In this document: in pieces, positions 37,044-45,820 of the stretch
Numbering within the stretch: the stretch's first letter is position 1
Layout: every line of letters starts with the position of its first letter
Source of the DNA: Ottowia flava
GTDB taxonomy: Bacteria; Pseudomonadota; Gammaproteobacteria; Burkholderiales; Burkholderiaceae_C
NCBI RefSeq assembly: GCF_008017535.1
Contig: NZ_VRUA01000007.1
Location: 62,001-126,000 of the forward strand
DNA length: 64,000 nucleotides
Reading direction: 5' to 3'
Notes under the pieces: model-generated
Told to the model about the DNA's origin: nothing
Databases searched by the model: none
The model's input: the letters and a program-made list of their open reading frames with translations, nothing else
Translations under genes and position numbers: made by a program

Positions 37044-37883
37044 CTATTCCAGCGGCACCGTCAGCCGCGCCAGCGCCTCGCGCGTGTCCGGCCGCACGCC
37101 GCGCCACCACGCAAAGGCCTCGGCGGCCTGTTCGACCAGCATGCCCACGCCATCGGCCACGCGCGTCACACCGGCGGCCTGGGCAGCGCGCAGGAAAGGC
37201 GTCAGGCCCTTGCCGTAGACCATGTCGTAGGCCAGCGCGCCGGGCGCGAAGGCGCTGGCGGGCACGGGCGGGGCGTCGCCGCTGAGGCTGGCGGAGGTGG
37301 CGTTGATCACCACGTCAAACGGCGCGGCGCCGGGCAGCGCGTCAAAGCCGCCGCCGCGCAGAACGCAGGCCCCGGCGTGCGGCGCCAGTTCCTCGGCCAG
37401 CGCACGCGCCTTGTCGGCCGTGCGGTTGGCGACCAGGATCTCGGCCGCGCCGGCCAGCGCCAGCGGGCGCAGTGCGCCGCGGGTGGCGCCGCCCGCGCCC
37501 AGTACCAGCACGCGCCGCCCGGCCAGCGCCGCGCCCAGGTTGTGTGTGATGTCGCGCACCAGGCCGATGCCGTCGAAGTTGCGCGCTTCGATGCGGCCGC
37601 CGTCAAAACGCAGCGCGTTGGCGGCACCGGCCAGGCGCGCGTCTTCGCTGGCCTCGTCCGCCGCGGCCAACGCCTGCACCTTGAAGGGCAGCGTCACGTT
37701 CAGCCCGCGCCCGCCGCTGGCGCGAAAGTCGGCCAGCGCGCGCGCAAAGCCGCCTTCGTCGGCACCGCCATCGATCAGCCCATAGGTCATGTCCTGCCCC
37801 GTCGCCTGGGCGAACAGGCCGTGGATCAGGGGCGATTTGCTGTGGGCGATGGGGTGGCCGATGACGGCGTAACGGTCGGGCAT
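37044..37883 (-). CDS. aroE: Shikimate dehydrogenase
   Basis: 279 residues. The substrate-binding opening is YAVIGHPIAHSKSPLIHGLF, followed by LNVTLPFK with the catalytic Lys, VLVLGAGGATRGAL (NADP loop) and VANRTADKARALAEEL, then the closing Gln in MLVEQAAEAFAWWRG. It reduces 3-dehydroshikimate with NADPH. The start at 37883 is preferred to 38006 because MPDRYAVIGHP is the normal N-terminus. Confidence 0.95.
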   Translation of the reverse strand: MPDRYAVIGHPIAHSKSPLIHGLFAQATGQDMTYGLIDGGADEGGFARALADFRASGGRGLNVTLPFKVQALAAADEASEDARLAGAANALRFDGGRIEARNFDGIGLVRDITHNLGAALAGRRVLVLGAGGATRGALRPLALAGAAEILVANRTADKARALAEELAPHAGACVLRGGGFDALPGAAPFDVVINATSASLSGDAPPVPASAFAPGALAYDMVYGKGLTPFLRAAQAAGVTRVADGVGMLVEQAAEAFAWWRGVRPDTREALARLTVPLE

Positions 37884-38010
37884 GGGCGGTTGGGGTTCTG
37901 GCGGGAAAGCTGGCGCAGTGTAGAACGGCGCTGCGCAGGGCACCGCAGGCGCGCCCGCGGACGCGCTCGCTCTGGGGGCCTCGCGCGAACCGGGCCAGCA
38001 CGCCACGCAC

Positions 38011-38076
38011 TGATTTCAAGAGGAATTGGCCTTCAGCCCTACAACCACCTGCGCAACCAGCTCCTGTTTTTGAAGC
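38011..38076 (-). repeat. ~60-bp dispersed repeat, family 1, reverse copy
   Basis: GGAATTGGCCTTCAGCCCTA, then CAACCACCTGCGCAACCAGC and CTGTTTTTGAA. It lies upstream of aroE, between aroE and the divergent FAD oxidase gene. Confidence 0.8.
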
Positions 38077-38171
38077 ATTCTTGCCCACCTTGCTGACGCC
38101 ACCCACCCAGCGCGCCGCCGCGCCCAACGCCGTAAACTGAGGCCATCTCCCACGCCCACAGGATCTGCGCC

Positions 38172-39599
38172 ATGAACGCCCCGACCGAACTCGCCCACGT
38201 CGCCCCTGAGATCAAGCCGCGCGAGGTGCCGGCTGCGCTGACCGACGCGCTCAAAGCCCGCTTTGGCGCCCAGTTTTCCGAAGCCATGGTCGTGCGCGTG
38301 CAGCACGGGCGTGACGAATCCGCCTTTACCACCGTGCCGCCGCCCGCCGCCGTGGTGTTTGCCGAAAGCACGGCCGACGTGCAAGACGCCATCCAACTGT
38401 GCGCGCAGTACAAGGCGCCGGTGATCCCCTACGGCGTCGGCTCGTCGCTGGAAGGGCACCTGCTGGCGGTGCAAGGCGGCATCAGCCTGGACGTCAGCCG
38501 CATGAACAAGGTGCTGAGCGTCAACGCCGAAGACCTCACCGTCACCGTGCAGCCCGGCGTCACCCGCAAGCAGCTGAACGAAGAAGTCAAAAGCACTGGC
38601 CTGTTCTTCCCCATCGACCCGGGTGCCGACGCGTCCATCGGCGGCATGAGCGCCACCCGCGCCAGTGGCACCAACGCCGTGCGCTACGGCACCATGCGTG
38701 AAAACGTGCTGGCGCTGGAAGTCGTTACCCCGAAGGGCGAAGTCATCCGCACCGGCACCCGCGCCAAGAAAAGCAGCGCCGGCTATGACCTGACGCGCCT
38801 GTTCGTCGGCAGCGAAGGCACGCTGGGCGTGATCACCGAAGTGACCGTCAAGCTCTACCCGCTGCCCGAGGCCGTGTCCGCCGCCATCTGCAGCTTCCCC
38901 ACCATTGCCGACGCGGTCAACACCGTCATCCAGATCATCCAGCTGGGCGTGCCCATCGCCCGCGTCGAGCTGCTGGACGCCGGCAGCGTGCGCCTGGTCA
39001 ACCAGCACAGCAAACTGAGCCTGCGTGAAGCGCACATGCTGCTGATGGAATTCCACGGCTCGCCCGCCAGCGTGAAAGAGCAGGCCGAAACCGTGCAGGA
39101 CATCGCAAGCGAACACCACGGCGCCGACTTCGAATGGGCCGACACGCCCGAAGAGCGCACGCGCCTGTGGACCGCGCGGCACAACGCCTACTTCGCCGCC
39201 GTGCAAAGCCGCCCCGGCTGCCGCTGCATCACCACCGACGTGTGCGTGCCCATCTCGCGCCTGTCCGACGCCCTGCTGGACACCGTGGCCGAAGCCGACG
39301 CCAGCGGCATCCCCTACTTTCTGGTCGGCCACGTCGGCGACGGCAACTTCCACATGGGCTATTTGATCGACCCCGACGACGCCGCCGAACGCGACCGCGC
39401 CGAAGCCCTGAACCACCAGGTCGTCCAACGCGCCCTGAAGCTGGGCGGCACCTGCTCAGGCGAACACGGCGTCGGCCTGCACAAGATGGGCTTTCTGGTC
39501 GAAGAGACCGGCGCGGGGGCCATCGCGATGATGCGCAGCATCAAGCAGGCGCTGGACCCGGACAACATCATGAATCCGGGGAAGGTGTTTGCGGGGTGA
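38172..39599 (+). CDS. FAD-binding oxidase (glycolate oxidase GlcD / D-lactate dehydrogenase type)
   Basis: 475 residues. FAD-binding PCMH domain with PVIPYGVGSSLEGHLLAVQGG, GADASIGGMSATRASGTNAVRYGTM and GSEGTLGVITEVTVKL. The C-terminal domain has VGHVGDGNFHMGYLIDP, GGTCSGEHGVGLHKMGFL and a closing KQALDPDNIMNPGK, all standard for the GlcD/DLD family. It oxidises a 2-hydroxyacid, probably D-lactate or glycolate; no iron-sulfur partner (glcF) follows, so a D-lactate or D-2-hydroxyglutarate type enzyme is likelier. Confidence 0.92.
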   Translation: MNAPTELAHVAPEIKPREVPAALTDALKARFGAQFSEAMVVRVQHGRDESAFTTVPPPAAVVFAESTADVQDAIQLCAQYKAPVIPYGVGSSLEGHLLAVQGGISLDVSRMNKVLSVNAEDLTVTVQPGVTRKQLNEEVKSTGLFFPIDPGADASIGGMSATRASGTNAVRYGTMRENVLALEVVTPKGEVIRTGTRAKKSSAGYDLTRLFVGSEGTLGVITEVTVKLYPLPEAVSAAICSFPTIADAVNTVIQIIQLGVPIARVELLDAGSVRLVNQHSKLSLREAHMLLMEFHGSPASVKEQAETVQDIASEHHGADFEWADTPEERTRLWTARHNAYFAAVQSRPGCRCITTDVCVPISRLSDALLDTVAEADASGIPYFLVGHVGDGNFHMGYLIDPDDAAERDRAEALNHQVVQRALKLGGTCSGEHGVGLHKMGFLVEETGAGAIAMMRSIKQALDPDNIMNPGKVFAG

Positions 39600-39755
39600 G
39601 GCTCCCAATTCGATCAAATAAACGTTTGCACGAGTTGAAGAAGGATTGCAGAAGGCATCGTGAAAATCACTTTTCACGCCCCTTCAGTTTTGTGAAACGC
39701 GCAACTTTTTCAGCTTCAACGCATCAGATTTATTGTTGTCGCATCCGCTAGGATA

Positions 39756-40958
39756 ATGCTGCCATCTACACTCGAGCCGATCCGGGAGAAGGCCCGAATT
39801 GCCTTGATTGATGTTCAACCCGCAGGAAAGCCCCGCTCCAATGAGAGCAAGGCGCTCATGCTCTCCTCACGAACAAATGGCGGCCAAAGCTTGCCTGAGT
39901 ACTATCTTGTCTATTTTTTACTAGTCGACCTTCTTGGCTATGAAAATATCGGTCAATGGGAAAAGGTTGCCTGGATAATTCCCGTACGCTACCGGGGCCG
40001 TCTTTACTCGATAGAGCATCGAAAATTTGGCGTCGGAATCTTCGCTCCAAACCATGACCCCGCAGCTAGCAGGAGCGTGACGCCCTCTCCAGAAGACGAG
40101 TCGGATGCTAGCGAGATCGCCACCGCGATTAACAATGCCATCTCTATCGCAGCACCGTACTTTGAATGGCGCGCTGAACAGGCAGCGTTAACGTCAAGTC
40201 TCAACGTTGTAAATAAAAACGAAAACCTTTTTGCTCGCTACTGCTTTTTTCGAGACAAGTATCTGGATCTAACAGTCGAGGCGGAGCAATGCAAAGCCGA
40301 ATGGTACGTCCAAAAGACTGACCTATCAGACGGTACCTCATTTACCACATGGAGCAATCAATCCCGTCAACTTCGTGAACAAGCGAAATGGTACGCCCAA
40401 GCCGCAATCGAGGCATTTTTTGGTTGGACCGAGCACGCCTTTATCCACCTCGCGATAATTCAGGATCGCATAAAAACCGGGGCAGATGTTGGTGCTCTGG
40501 CCGCAGCAGATTGGAAAAGCAAATTCAAGTCAGCACTCGATTTAGCAGATCACGAAACCAAGAATCACTACGACGCCCTTCTCGATTTACGTGCGCAAGT
40601 CAGAAATTTTATAGCTCATGGAGATTTTGGGAAACAGGGCGAGGCCTTTAGATTTCACTCTGGCGCCGGTGCAGTACCTGTTCTTTTGACACGCGGACAG
40701 CGAAACCGGTTCAGCCTTACGGGGAAGCCCGCATTCGAAGAGTCTAGCGCCATGGAATTGCTTGAGAGGTTTTTAGCTCATCTTTGGTCAGGCTCGAGAA
40801 CGCCAGCAAAAATATATATTTTCAGTCACTTGCCATCGATTCTTACGCATACGATGGACGGCACATATTCGCGTGCCATGGCCTCTGAGCAGACAATGAA
40901 TGACCTCGTGAAACATATGCATCATCAGTTTGACAGGGCGGCCAACATGGATTGGTGA
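39756..40958 (+). CDS. Orphan protein with HEPN-like RX4H motif, atypical base composition
   Basis: 400 residues, not recognised. The gene is clearly richer in A+T than its neighbours and uses codons such as AAA, ATA and TTT freely, a sign of transfer. Its C-terminal half is helical, with AKWYAQAAIEAFFGWTEHAF and, after LLDLRAQV, RNFIAHGDF: R283-x4-H288 fits the RX4-6H active-site motif of HEPN ribonucleases and related families. There is no signal peptide or membrane helix. A defence or toxin role is possible but unproven. No Shine-Dalgarno is obvious. Confidence 0.75.
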   Translation: MLPSTLEPIREKARIALIDVQPAGKPRSNESKALMLSSRTNGGQSLPEYYLVYFLLVDLLGYENIGQWEKVAWIIPVRYRGRLYSIEHRKFGVGIFAPNHDPAASRSVTPSPEDESDASEIATAINNAISIAAPYFEWRAEQAALTSSLNVVNKNENLFARYCFFRDKYLDLTVEAEQCKAEWYVQKTDLSDGTSFTTWSNQSRQLREQAKWYAQAAIEAFFGWTEHAFIHLAIIQDRIKTGADVGALAAADWKSKFKSALDLADHETKNHYDALLDLRAQVRNFIAHGDFGKQGEAFRFHSGAGAVPVLLTRGQRNRFSLTGKPAFEESSAMELLERFLAHLWSGSRTPAKIYIFSHLPSILTHTMDGTYSRAMASEQTMNDLVKHMHHQFDRAANMDW

Positions 40959-40985
40959 TTGTGCAACTCCAACACAGATTCATTC

Positions 40986-41411
40986 ATGAGACCCTTCACC
41001 GACCCAGCAGTGGCTGCGCACTTCGACGCGTACCCGCCTGCAGTACGCAAGAAGTTGCTGGCCTTGCGAGAGCTCATCTTCACCGCAGCCGAGCAGTTGA
41101 AAGAAGTGGGTCCGCTGCAGGAAACACTGAAGTGGGGAGAGCCGGCGTACGTCACCGCGCAGACCAAGAGCGGCAGCACCGTGCGCATCGATTGGAAGGC
41201 CAAGTCGCCTGAGCGCTACGCCATGTACTTCCATTGCCAGACCGGGTTGGTGGATACCTTCAGGACCTTGTTCCCGCGTGACTTCAAGTTCGAGGGGAAC
41301 CGCGCACTGGTTTTCGACCTGTCGGACAAAGTGCCCACCGATGCCTTGGCGTTTTGCATCCAGGCTGCGCTGACCTACCACTCAAGGAAAAAGCGCGCGC
41401 TGGGGCGGTGA
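40986..41411 (+). CDS. DUF1801 domain-containing protein
   Basis: 141 residues from the ATG at 40986; a TTG at 40959 also lies in frame. FDAYPPAVRKKLLALRELIF, LQETLKWGEPAYVT and YAMYFHCQTGLVDTFRTLFP are typical of the DUF1801/YdhG fold, whose function is unknown. Base composition returns to the genomic norm here, so it probably is not part of the transferred neighbour although only 27 bp separate them. Confidence 0.85.
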   Translation: MRPFTDPAVAAHFDAYPPAVRKKLLALRELIFTAAEQLKEVGPLQETLKWGEPAYVTAQTKSGSTVRIDWKAKSPERYAMYFHCQTGLVDTFRTLFPRDFKFEGNRALVFDLSDKVPTDALAFCIQAALTYHSRKKRALGR

Positions 41412-41545
41412 TTCGCGGCGGCCGTCAGGCCTCGTTTCCAGTGACCTACATGACCTGTCGGGCTGCTGCCCGCCTACAATCCCCCTCCTGCGCACCCCGC
41501 GCCCCATGGGTTCCCTCACCCCCATTCATCAAAAAGGTCTCCCTC

Positions 41546-42220
41546 ATGTCGTCCCCTTTGGCGGCGCCGTCGCGCGTACCGCTCTTTCTCTCGCTGCTGG
41601 TGGCGTTCCATATCGCCATCGTCATTGCCAGCAACTACCTGGTGCAACTGCCGATCACGCTGCTGGGCTTTCACAGCACGTGGGGGGCGTTCAGCTTTCC
41701 GTTCATCTTTTTGGCGACCGATCTGACGGTGCGGCTGGTGGGCAAGACGCCTGCGCGGCGGGTGATTGCGTGGGCGATGGTGCCGGCGCTGGTGGCGTCG
41801 TACGTCGTGGGCGTGCTGTTTCACGACGGGTATTTCAACGGCTGGGGCGCTCTGGGCGATTTCAACAACTTCGTGTTCCGCATCGCGTTTGCCAGCTTTG
41901 CGGCGTACGCGCTGGGGCAGCTGCTGGACATCCAAGTGTTCGACCGCATGCGGCAGGCCAGCCGCGCGTGGTGGCTGGCGCCGGCGGCGGCGTCGGTGGT
42001 GGGGCAGGCGCTGGACACGGTGGCGTTTTTCAGCATCGCGTTCTGGCGCAGCAGCGACGCCTTCATGGCTGCCCATTGGGTCGAAATTGCCTGGGTGGAC
42101 TACGTGATCAAGCTGCTGGTGAGCCTGCTGCTGTTCGTGCCCGCGTACGGCGTGGCGCTGGCGGCGATTGTCCGGGTGATGAAGGACGGGCGCGCGCCGC
42201 AGGTGGGGACGGCGGCGTAG
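41546..42220 (+). CDS. Queuosine precursor transporter, YhhQ family
   Basis: 224 residues and six or so membrane segments. The family hallmarks are IASNYLVQLPI, FHSTWGAFSFPFIFLATDLTVRL, VGQALDTVAFFSIAFW and the closing DYVIKLLVSLLLF. YhhQ proteins import the 7-deazaguanine precursor used in making the tRNA base queuosine. The start at 41546 was chosen because the long upstream extension in the ORF overlaps the DUF1801 gene. Confidence 0.9.
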   Translation: MSSPLAAPSRVPLFLSLLVAFHIAIVIASNYLVQLPITLLGFHSTWGAFSFPFIFLATDLTVRLVGKTPARRVIAWAMVPALVASYVVGVLFHDGYFNGWGALGDFNNFVFRIAFASFAAYALGQLLDIQVFDRMRQASRAWWLAPAAASVVGQALDTVAFFSIAFWRSSDAFMAAHWVEIAWVDYVIKLLVSLLLFVPAYGVALAAIVRVMKDGRAPQVGTAA

Positions 42221-42523
42221 GCGGCTGTGCGCTGGGGTTCAGCAGCAGACGGGCCAGGCGCCCGGTCGGGCGCGGCGCGGGGCAAGTGAATTTGCTATCA
42301 AAGCAGAAGCTTGCTGCGCAATCTGCTCTTGGGCCAGAGGCCGATTTGACCAAGAAACCCGTCTTCTAAACACAGCGCTGCCGCGCAAGCGTTGGCCGCG
42401 CCAAGCAGCCGCCCACAGCGTCCCGCACTACACCTGCAAACGCCCCCGCAGGCGCCTGATCTGCCCAAAAGGGCATGTCCGAAAACGGCGAGTATCTGCC
42501 CGCCGCGCCACTACCATGGCGCC
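42221..42523. other. Non-coding gap containing one repeat
   Basis: About 300 bp between the transporter and the Ada-AlkA gene. It holds a family-1 repeat at 42290-42362; otherwise nothing was recognised. It probably contains the promoter of the alkylation-repair genes. Confidence 0.4.
42290..42362 (+). repeat. ~60-bp dispersed repeat, family 1, forward copy
   Basis: TTGCTATCAAAGCAGAAGCT, then TGCTGCGCAATCTGCTCTTG and GGCCAGAGGCCGATTTG. Confidence 0.75.
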
Positions 42524-44053
42524 ATGGACCAGCCGCTTTCCGCCGCCCAAGCCGACGCCTGCTACCGCGCGCTGCAGACGCACGACGCGCGTTTTGACGG
42601 GCGCTTTTTCACCGGGGTGACGTCGACCGGCGTGTACTGCCGCCCGGTGTGCCGCGTGCGCACACCGCTGCGGCAGAACTGCCGCTTTTTTGACTTCGCC
42701 GCGCAGGCCGAGGCGGCCGGCTTTCGCCCCTGCCTGCGCTGTCGGCCCGAGCTGGCGCCGCAGGCGCAGGCCTGGTCGATCCAGGACGCCAGCGCCACGC
42801 TGGCGCAACAGGCCGCTCGCCTGCTGGACAACCCCGAGGCATTTACCGGCGCCGTCAGCGTGCAGACGCTGGCCGACCGCCTGGGCGTGAGCGACCGGCA
42901 CCTGCGCCGCATTTTTGAGGCGCGCTTTGGCGTCACGCCGCTGCAGTACTTGCAAACGCGCCGCCTGCTGACGGCCAAGCAGCTGCTGACCGACACCGAT
43001 TTGCCGGTGACGCAGGTCGGCCTGATGAGCGGCTTTGCCAGCCTGCGCCGCTTCAACGCGGCGTTTGCGCAGCACTACGGCATGGCGCCCAGCGCGCTGC
43101 GGCGCGACGGGGCCGAACGCCGCACCCGCCAGACAAGCGCCACCGGCCCCGTCACGCGCCTGGGTTACCGCCCGCCGTACGACGAAGGGGCGATGCTGCG
43201 GTTTCTGGCGCAGCGCGCGGTGCCGGGCATGGAATGGGTCGACGTGGCGGCGATGCGCGTGGGCCGCAGCCTGTCGCTGCGCGGCGCCGACGGGCAGTGG
43301 CGCCACGGCTGGCTGAGCTTTGCCTTTGAGCCCGAGCGCCACCGCGTCAGCCTGCAGGTGGGCGACACGCTGCGCGCCGTGCTGCCAGCGCTGATCCACC
43401 GCGTGCGCGCCTGGCTGGACCTGGACGCAGACCCGGTCGCCATCAACGCCGTGCTGCACGCGCACTTCCCGGACGGCGACGGCCTGCGCGTGCCGGGCGG
43501 GCTGGACGGGTTTGAACTGGCGGTGCGCGCCGTGCTGGGTCAGCAGGTCAGCGTGGCGGCGGCGCGCACTTTTGCGACGCGGCTGGTGACGCACTTTGGC
43601 GCGTCGGTCGACACGCCGTGGCCGGAGGTGACGCGCGCCTTCCCCACGCCCGCCGCGCTGGCGCAGGCCGACGGGGATGCGCTGGGGGCCTTGGGCATCG
43701 TGCGCCAGCGGCAGGCCGCCATTACCGCGCTGGCGCGGGCGGTGGAGGCCGGCCAGCTGAACCTGCAACCCGGCGCCGACGTGCCCAGCACCCTGGCCGC
43801 GCTGCAAGCGCTGCCGGGCATCGGCGCGTGGACGGCGCACTACATCGCCCTGCGCGCGCTGCGCTGGGCGGATGCCTTCCCGGCCGGCGACGTGGCCTTG
43901 CACAACGCGCTGGGCGTGCGCGGCGAACGCCAGCCCGCGCGCGCGGCCGAAGCCGCATCGCAAGCCTGGCGCCCCTGGCGCGCCTACGCCATGATCCGCG
44001 CCTGGACGGCGGGCACCACGGCGCTCACCCCACCCGAGAAAGCGTCCCCATGA
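42524..44053 (+). CDS. alkA: Ada-AlkA fusion: AraC-type regulator and 3-methyladenine DNA glycosylase
   Basis: 509 residues. The Ada N-terminal phosphotriester-repair domain has the zinc cysteines C39, C43, C70 and C73. An AraC-type HTH follows (LADRLGVSDRHLRRIFEARFGVTPLQYLQTRR). The C-terminal AlkA domain has the helix-hairpin-helix LPGIGAWTAHYIALRAL and the catalytic Asp in FPAGDVALHNALG. It senses methyl phosphotriesters, activates transcription and removes alkylated bases. It overlaps ogt by ATGA (44050-44053), so the repair pair is co-translated. The start at 42524 replaces an ORF start at 42392. Confidence 0.93.
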   Translation: MDQPLSAAQADACYRALQTHDARFDGRFFTGVTSTGVYCRPVCRVRTPLRQNCRFFDFAAQAEAAGFRPCLRCRPELAPQAQAWSIQDASATLAQQAARLLDNPEAFTGAVSVQTLADRLGVSDRHLRRIFEARFGVTPLQYLQTRRLLTAKQLLTDTDLPVTQVGLMSGFASLRRFNAAFAQHYGMAPSALRRDGAERRTRQTSATGPVTRLGYRPPYDEGAMLRFLAQRAVPGMEWVDVAAMRVGRSLSLRGADGQWRHGWLSFAFEPERHRVSLQVGDTLRAVLPALIHRVRAWLDLDADPVAINAVLHAHFPDGDGLRVPGGLDGFELAVRAVLGQQVSVAAARTFATRLVTHFGASVDTPWPEVTRAFPTPAALAQADGDALGALGIVRQRQAAITALARAVEAGQLNLQPGADVPSTLAALQALPGIGAWTAHYIALRALRWADAFPAGDVALHNALGVRGERQPARAAEAASQAWRPWRAYAMIRAWTAGTTALTPPEKASP

Positions 44054-44571
44054 AATTCCCCACCACCACCGTGCAGACGCGCTGGGCCAGCCCGCTGGGG
44101 CCGATGATCCTGGCCGCGTCGCCGGCCGGCCTGGTCGGCACCTGGTTCGACGGCCAGCGCCATTTGCCCGACGCGTCGGCCTGGCCCGTGCAAGACGACC
44201 ACCCGCTGCTGCGCGACACGGCGGCGCAGCTGGGGGCGTACTTTGCCGGCACGCGCGACACGTTTGACGTGCCGCTGGACCTGGGCAGCGGCACGCCGTT
44301 TCAGCAAGCGGTGTGGCAGGCGCTGCTGCGCATCCCGCGCGGGCAAACGCTGACGTATGGGCGCATCGCGCGCGACCTGCAGCGGCCCGACGCCATGCGC
44401 GCCGTGGGCGCGGCCGTGGGCCGCAACCCGGTCAGCGTCATCGTGCCCTGCCACCGCGTGCTGGGCGCCAGCGGCGCGCTGACCGGCTACGCCGGCGGGC
44501 TGGACCGCAAGCGCCACCTGCTGGCGCTGGAAGGCGCGGACGTGGCCGCTGCCACGGCCAAACTGTTCTGA
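44050..44571 (+). CDS. ogt: Methylated-DNA-protein cysteine methyltransferase
   Basis: 173 residues. The active-site IVPCHRV places the acceptor Cys at 134, preceded by TPFQQAVWQALLRIPRGQT and GAAVGRNP, the normal MGMT/Ogt order. It transfers methyl groups from O6-methylguanine irreversibly to itself. Directly coupled to the Ada-AlkA gene, it completes a two-gene alkylation response. Confidence 0.95.
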   Translation: MKFPTTTVQTRWASPLGPMILAASPAGLVGTWFDGQRHLPDASAWPVQDDHPLLRDTAAQLGAYFAGTRDTFDVPLDLGSGTPFQQAVWQALLRIPRGQTLTYGRIARDLQRPDAMRAVGAAVGRNPVSVIVPCHRVLGASGALTGYAGGLDRKRHLLALEGADVAAATAKLF

Positions 44572-44576
44572 ACGCG

Positions 44577-45530
44577 ATGGCCATGACCGGCGCATCCGCC
44601 ACAGCTGCTGCCACCGAGGCCACGCCGCCCTGGTTGGGCGAGTTCGTCCTGTTGGCCGCGGTGTGGGGCGCGTCCTTCTTGTTCATGCGCGTGCTCGGTG
44701 CCGAGGTGGGCGCCATCCCGACGGCCGGGGCGCGCGTGGCGCTGGCGGCGCTTAGCTTGTTGCCGCTGATGTGGCTGCGCAAGCTGTGGGGCGTGTCGCG
44801 CCAGCACTGGCGCGGCATGCTGGTGGTGGGCCTGCTGAATTCGGCGCTGCCGTTCGCGCTGTACGCGTGGGCGGTGCAGTCGATCAACACCGGGCTGGCG
44901 GCGATTTTGAATGCCAGCTCGCCCCTGTTCGGCGCCATGGTGGCGCGCTGGTGGGTGGGTGAGCGGCTGACGGCCACGCGCATCGCCGGCCTGGCGCTGG
45001 GCATGGCGGGCGTGGTGGCGCTGGCCGGTGGGCAGGCCGAATTCAAACCCGGCGGCACCGGCTGGGCCGTGCTGGCCTGCCTGGGCGCGTCGCTCAGCTA
45101 CGGCGTGGCCGCCTGCTACACGCGCGAAAAGCTGCCCGGCGTGCCCCCGCTGGCGATTGCCACCAGCAGCCAGATTGCCGCAGCCCTGCTGCTGGCCGTG
45201 CCCACGGCCGTGCTGTGGCCGTCGCACCCGCTCAGCGCCCATGCCTGGGGCGCGCTGGTCGGCGCGGCGGTGCTGTGCACCGCGCTGGCCTACGTGCTGT
45301 ACTTCCGGCTGATTGCGCGGGCGGGGCCGGCGCGGGCGATCGCCGTCACCTTCTTGTCTCCGGTGTTTGCGGTGGGTTATGGCGCGCTGCTGCTCAGCGA
45401 ACCGATCACGCCGCGCATGCTGCTATGTGGCGCGGTGATCGTGCTGGGCACGGCGCTGGCGACGGGCTTGGTGGGTGCGCGGCGGCGGCGTGAAGATGAA
45501 CGGGTCGCCAGGAGCAAGGCGAACGGGTAA
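44577..45530 (+). CDS. EamA/DMT family transporter
   Basis: 317 residues, ten predicted membrane helices in two EamA repeats. Signs are LLAAVWGASFLFMRVLG, LNASSPLFGAMVARWWVGERLTATR and the second-repeat equivalent LSPVFAVGYGALLLSEPIT. It is an inner-membrane metabolite exporter of unknown substrate. It starts 5 bp after ogt, so it may be co-transcribed with the repair genes. Confidence 0.9.
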   Translation: MAMTGASATAAATEATPPWLGEFVLLAAVWGASFLFMRVLGAEVGAIPTAGARVALAALSLLPLMWLRKLWGVSRQHWRGMLVVGLLNSALPFALYAWAVQSINTGLAAILNASSPLFGAMVARWWVGERLTATRIAGLALGMAGVVALAGGQAEFKPGGTGWAVLACLGASLSYGVAACYTREKLPGVPPLAIATSSQIAAALLLAVPTAVLWPSHPLSAHAWGALVGAAVLCTALAYVLYFRLIARAGPARAIAVTFLSPVFAVGYGALLLSEPITPRMLLCGAVIVLGTALATGLVGARRRREDERVARSKANG

Positions 45531-45754
45531 CGGGACCGCACAGACGGATCAGCCGTTCGTCCGCCCCTGACCGTGACCGCCAACGCATCCTGCGCCCGGT
45601 CCGCCTCCAGCCGTCACTCCAGAGCGCAGAACCGGGCGCCGTGCGCTGCCACGACCACCGCGTCGTCAGCCAAAGGATAGGGGCAAAACCAGCGCTTGCC
45701 TATCCACCAAATGACCGATGCCAAAAGTCATGGCAACGCCATAGATAGGCAACG

Positions 45755-45789
45755 AAAAAACCGCGCAAGCCCTACAAGGACTTGCGCGG
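45755..45789 (-). terminator. Rho-independent terminator of the repeat-rich peptidoglycan-binding gene
   Basis: On the minus strand CCGCGCAAG and CTTGCGCGG (45781-45789 and 45761-45769) form a perfect 9-bp stem with an 11-nt loop, followed by TTTTTT. It is built from a family-1 repeat copy. Confidence 0.88.
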
Positions 45790-45812
45790 CCAGCTATGAA
45801 AATAGAAGTATC
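45761..45812 (-). repeat. ~60-bp dispersed repeat, family 1, reverse copy turned into a terminator
   Basis: On the minus strand it reads CTATTTTCATAGCTGGCCGC, then GCAAGTCCTTGTAGGGCTTG. The 3' half departs from the consensus to make the terminator stem. Confidence 0.65.
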
Positions 45813-45820
45813 TGATGCGA

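Noticed and set aside
38016-39428. 470-codon antisense frame over the FAD oxidase
   Set aside because: No domain, no ribosome site; the oxidase on the plus strand is unambiguous.
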